Assembly (NCBI GenBank): GCA_026391675.1
Contig: JAPLDQ010000046.1
Coordinates: 1 to 64,000 of the forward strand
From: Bacteroidota bacterium
Lineage (GTDB): Bacteria > Bacteroidota > Bacteroidia > Bacteroidales > JACABE01
Length of the DNA: 64,000 nucleotides
Direction: 5' to 3'
Shown here one piece after another: positions 62,676 through 64,000 of this stretch (positions are counted from its first letter, which is position 1; each line of letters begins with the position of its first letter). Made by a program: the position numbers and the translations under genes. A model generated the notes under the pieces. It was given only the letters and a program-made list of their open reading frames with translations, ran no database searches and was not told where the DNA came from.

Positions 62676-62718
62676 AGGAGTTGCAAATTAATCTTTGCAA
62701 CTCCTATCTTGTTTTTTA
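62676..62718 (+). terminator. Terminator of the first OmpA/TSP3 gene
   Basis: AGGAGTTGCAAA, a 6-base loop, TTTGCAACTCCT (12-bp perfect stem), then ATCTTGTTTTTTAG. Confidence 0.85.
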
Positions 62719-63009
62719 GTAAGTTTGTTTAAATTTAACAATAGAAAAATAATTTGAATAATTTGATTTCATTTTTCCAAAGGATTATACTTAACAGGAC
62801 TTAATTTTTCAGGTATTGAGATTATTTATTTTATATATTCTTCTTCTTAAAATTTGTAATAATAAGTATAATAATAAAACCAGTTCTGAAAAAGTATTCA
62901 AAAGGAATGATTTTTTTGAAACAAATTTATATTTTATATGTTTTAACTGAAAAAATAAAAAAATCTTAGAAAAATTAAAAAAATGTTAAAAAATAAGACT
63001 TTTTATATT

Positions 63010-63017
63010 TATCTTTG
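63010..63017 (+). promoter_or_regulatory. -7 box of the second OmpA/TSP3 gene
   Basis: TATCTTTG, followed by GCAT as in front of the first paralogue. An upstream TGTTAAAA at the -33 side also aligns with the first gene's TTTGTTAAAA, so the promoter seems to have been duplicated with the gene. Confidence 0.5.
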
Positions 63018-63050
63018 CATAAAAAAATATTAACCAATAAATATCTTACT

Positions 63051-64000
63051 ATGAAGAAACTAATTATTTTTGTGCTATTAATTAATAGCTTAATAATAGC
63101 AAATGGACAAAATGCTGATAAAAAATGGTCGCTTGGCTTACTAATAGGTAAAACTGATTATAATGGCGATTTAAGAGCTAGTGCACTTGACTTAATTAAA
63201 GATATGCAAATCTTTGATAATGTTAAACTTTTCGGCGGGTTATCAATAAACCGTTATTTAAACAAATCTTTTGATTTAGGTTTTCAGGTTACTTATGGGA
63301 AAATAGCCTATACTAAAGATGCTTTTAAACTGTTTGATGGGAAAAAACTTGATGGGAATCTTTTGCTATCTTACAAATTAAATAATGGTTATATTTTTAA
63401 AACAGATGCATTTATAGCACCTTATTTAGCTGGAGGAATTGGTTTTGCTAATTTTGACAATACATCTGGTTTAACAACTTTTGATGCCTCAACCAATAAA
63501 TTTACAGGCTCACCAAAAGCTTACTCAGCCACTGAATTTATTTATACTTTGGGTGGTGGCTTGAAATTTAATTTTACATCAAGTATTGCATTGCAATTAC
63601 AGGAATTGTATAGCTTTACAAGTGATAAAATTGACATGTATGAATCTAATTCAAAAGATGGATATTTTTCTTCTTCAATTGGTTTAATTTATAGCTTTGG
63701 AAAAGCAAAAGATTCTGATGGTGACGGTGTTCCTGATAAATCAGATAAGTGTTCAAATACACCTGCCAATGTTCAGGTTGATGCTAATGGTTGCCCATTG
63801 GATTCTGATAAAGATGGTGTTGCAGATTATCTTGACAAATGTCCTAATACACCATCTGGTGTTAAAGTTGATGCATTTGGTTGTACTTTAGACTCAGACA
63901 AAGATGGTATTGCTGATAACCTTGATAAATGTCCTAACACTCCTGCTAATGTAAAAGTTGATGCTAGTGGATGTCCTGTTGATACTGATGGTGACGGCGT
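63051..64000 (+). CDS. OmpA/TSP3 outer-membrane protein, paralogue, cut by window end
   Basis: The frame opens with MKKLIIFVLLINSLIIANGQ and stays open for 316 codons to the window edge. The barrel region (WSLGLLIGKTDYNGDL, then GYFSSSIGLIYSFGKA near residue 212) aligns with the first paralogue, and TSP3 repeats begin at about residue 220 (DSDGDGVPDKSDKCSNTP). The barrel has drifted, and the repeats here keep the NTPANVKVDA spacing more regularly. The OmpA C-terminal domain expected from the paralogue lies beyond the window. The ATG sits 33 bases after the -7 box. Same role as its neighbour is assumed, perhaps under different conditions. Confidence 0.88.
   Translation, partial: MKKLIIFVLLINSLIIANGQNADKKWSLGLLIGKTDYNGDLRASALDLIKDMQIFDNVKLFGGLSINRYLNKSFDLGFQVTYGKIAYTKDAFKLFDGKKLDGNLLLSYKLNNGYIFKTDAFIAPYLAGGIGFANFDNTSGLTTFDASTNKFTGSPKAYSATEFIYTLGGGLKFNFTSSIALQLQELYSFTSDKIDMYESNSKDGYFSSSIGLIYSFGKAKDSDGDGVPDKSDKCSNTPANVQVDANGCPLDSDKDGVADYLDKCPNTPSGVKVDAFGCTLDSDKDGIADNLDKCPNTPANVKVDASGCPVDTDGDG

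Larger units (their letters stand above)
62614..63050 (+). other. Intergenic region between the OmpA/TSP3 paralogues
   Basis: About 440 bases without an ORF. It contains the terminator of the first gene and the promoter of the second, annotated separately; between them (about 62720-62980) I see only AT-rich sequence. Confidence 0.6.

Noticed and set aside
63697-63891. 64-codon open frame at the right end
   Set aside because: It is out of frame with the OmpA/TSP3 paralogue that spans the region and only reflects its repeated TSP3 codons.

Overview
The window is AT-rich (AAA/ATT-rich codons, almost no Shine-Dalgarno sequences) and comes from a bacterium of the phylum Bacteroidota, probably an environmental member of the Bacteroidia-Sphingobacteriia side. 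The evidence is C-terminal sorting domains of the type IX secretion system (T9SS) on several secreted proteins, promoters of the TTTG-N19-21-TAnnTTTG type, OmpA/thrombospondin-3 outer-membrane proteins, DUF4402 and DUF4907 proteins, and a Gfo/Idh plus sugar-transferase polysaccharide locus. No rRNA, tRNA or CRISPR array was seen.

Layout. 0-14 kb (+ strand): a 2783-residue T9SS surface protein, followed by a compact locus of three small DUF4402 secreted proteins, a PapD-like periplasmic chaperone and an usher-like outer-membrane protein. I read this as a chaperone-usher-like pilus system, which is unusual for this phylum. 14-31 kb (- strand): a surface polysaccharide cluster with heptose-phosphate kinase and guanylyltransferase, two glycosyltransferases, a tandem pair of asparagine-synthase-like amidotransferases, a Wzx-type flippase, a WbsX-like protein, a hexapeptide acyltransferase, an FkbM methyltransferase and a UDP-GlcNAc 2-epimerase. 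It is interrupted by a frameshifted four-helix-bundle gene and by a Kelch/DUF4907 pair. 31-43 kb: OmpA lipoprotein, exonuclease III, a second OmpA protein, Pcm, an oxidoreductase, a lipoprotein, a polyprenyl-phosphate sugar transferase, a universal stress protein, TsaB, and a TolC/HlyD efflux pair.

43-53 kb holds an M1 peptidase with a T9SS tail, an archaemetzincin, and then the most interesting block. It is a six-gene - strand set: a membrane-anchored H-protein-like (lipoyl-fold) protein, a Tat-exported four-cluster ferredoxin, an NrfD/HybB membrane subunit, a second H-protein-like protein, a histidine kinase whose sensor domain carries c-type heme motifs, and an NtrC-type sigma-54 activator. 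A sigma-54 promoter (GG-N10-GC) lies upstream of the first gene. Copies of a TGTTGAA-N3-TTCAACA palindrome sit at enhancer positions upstream of it, and another copy lies upstream of the kinase gene. I infer a self-contained redox-regulated respiratory module.

53-64 kb: a T9SS/gliding-type C-terminal lamin-tail protein, Asd, a folK-dNK-GH16-SnoaL gene string, SppA, and a tandem pair of OmpA/TSP3 proteins, the second cut by the window end. Short tandem repeats of 7-9 bp occur in at least seven intergenic or gene-end positions.
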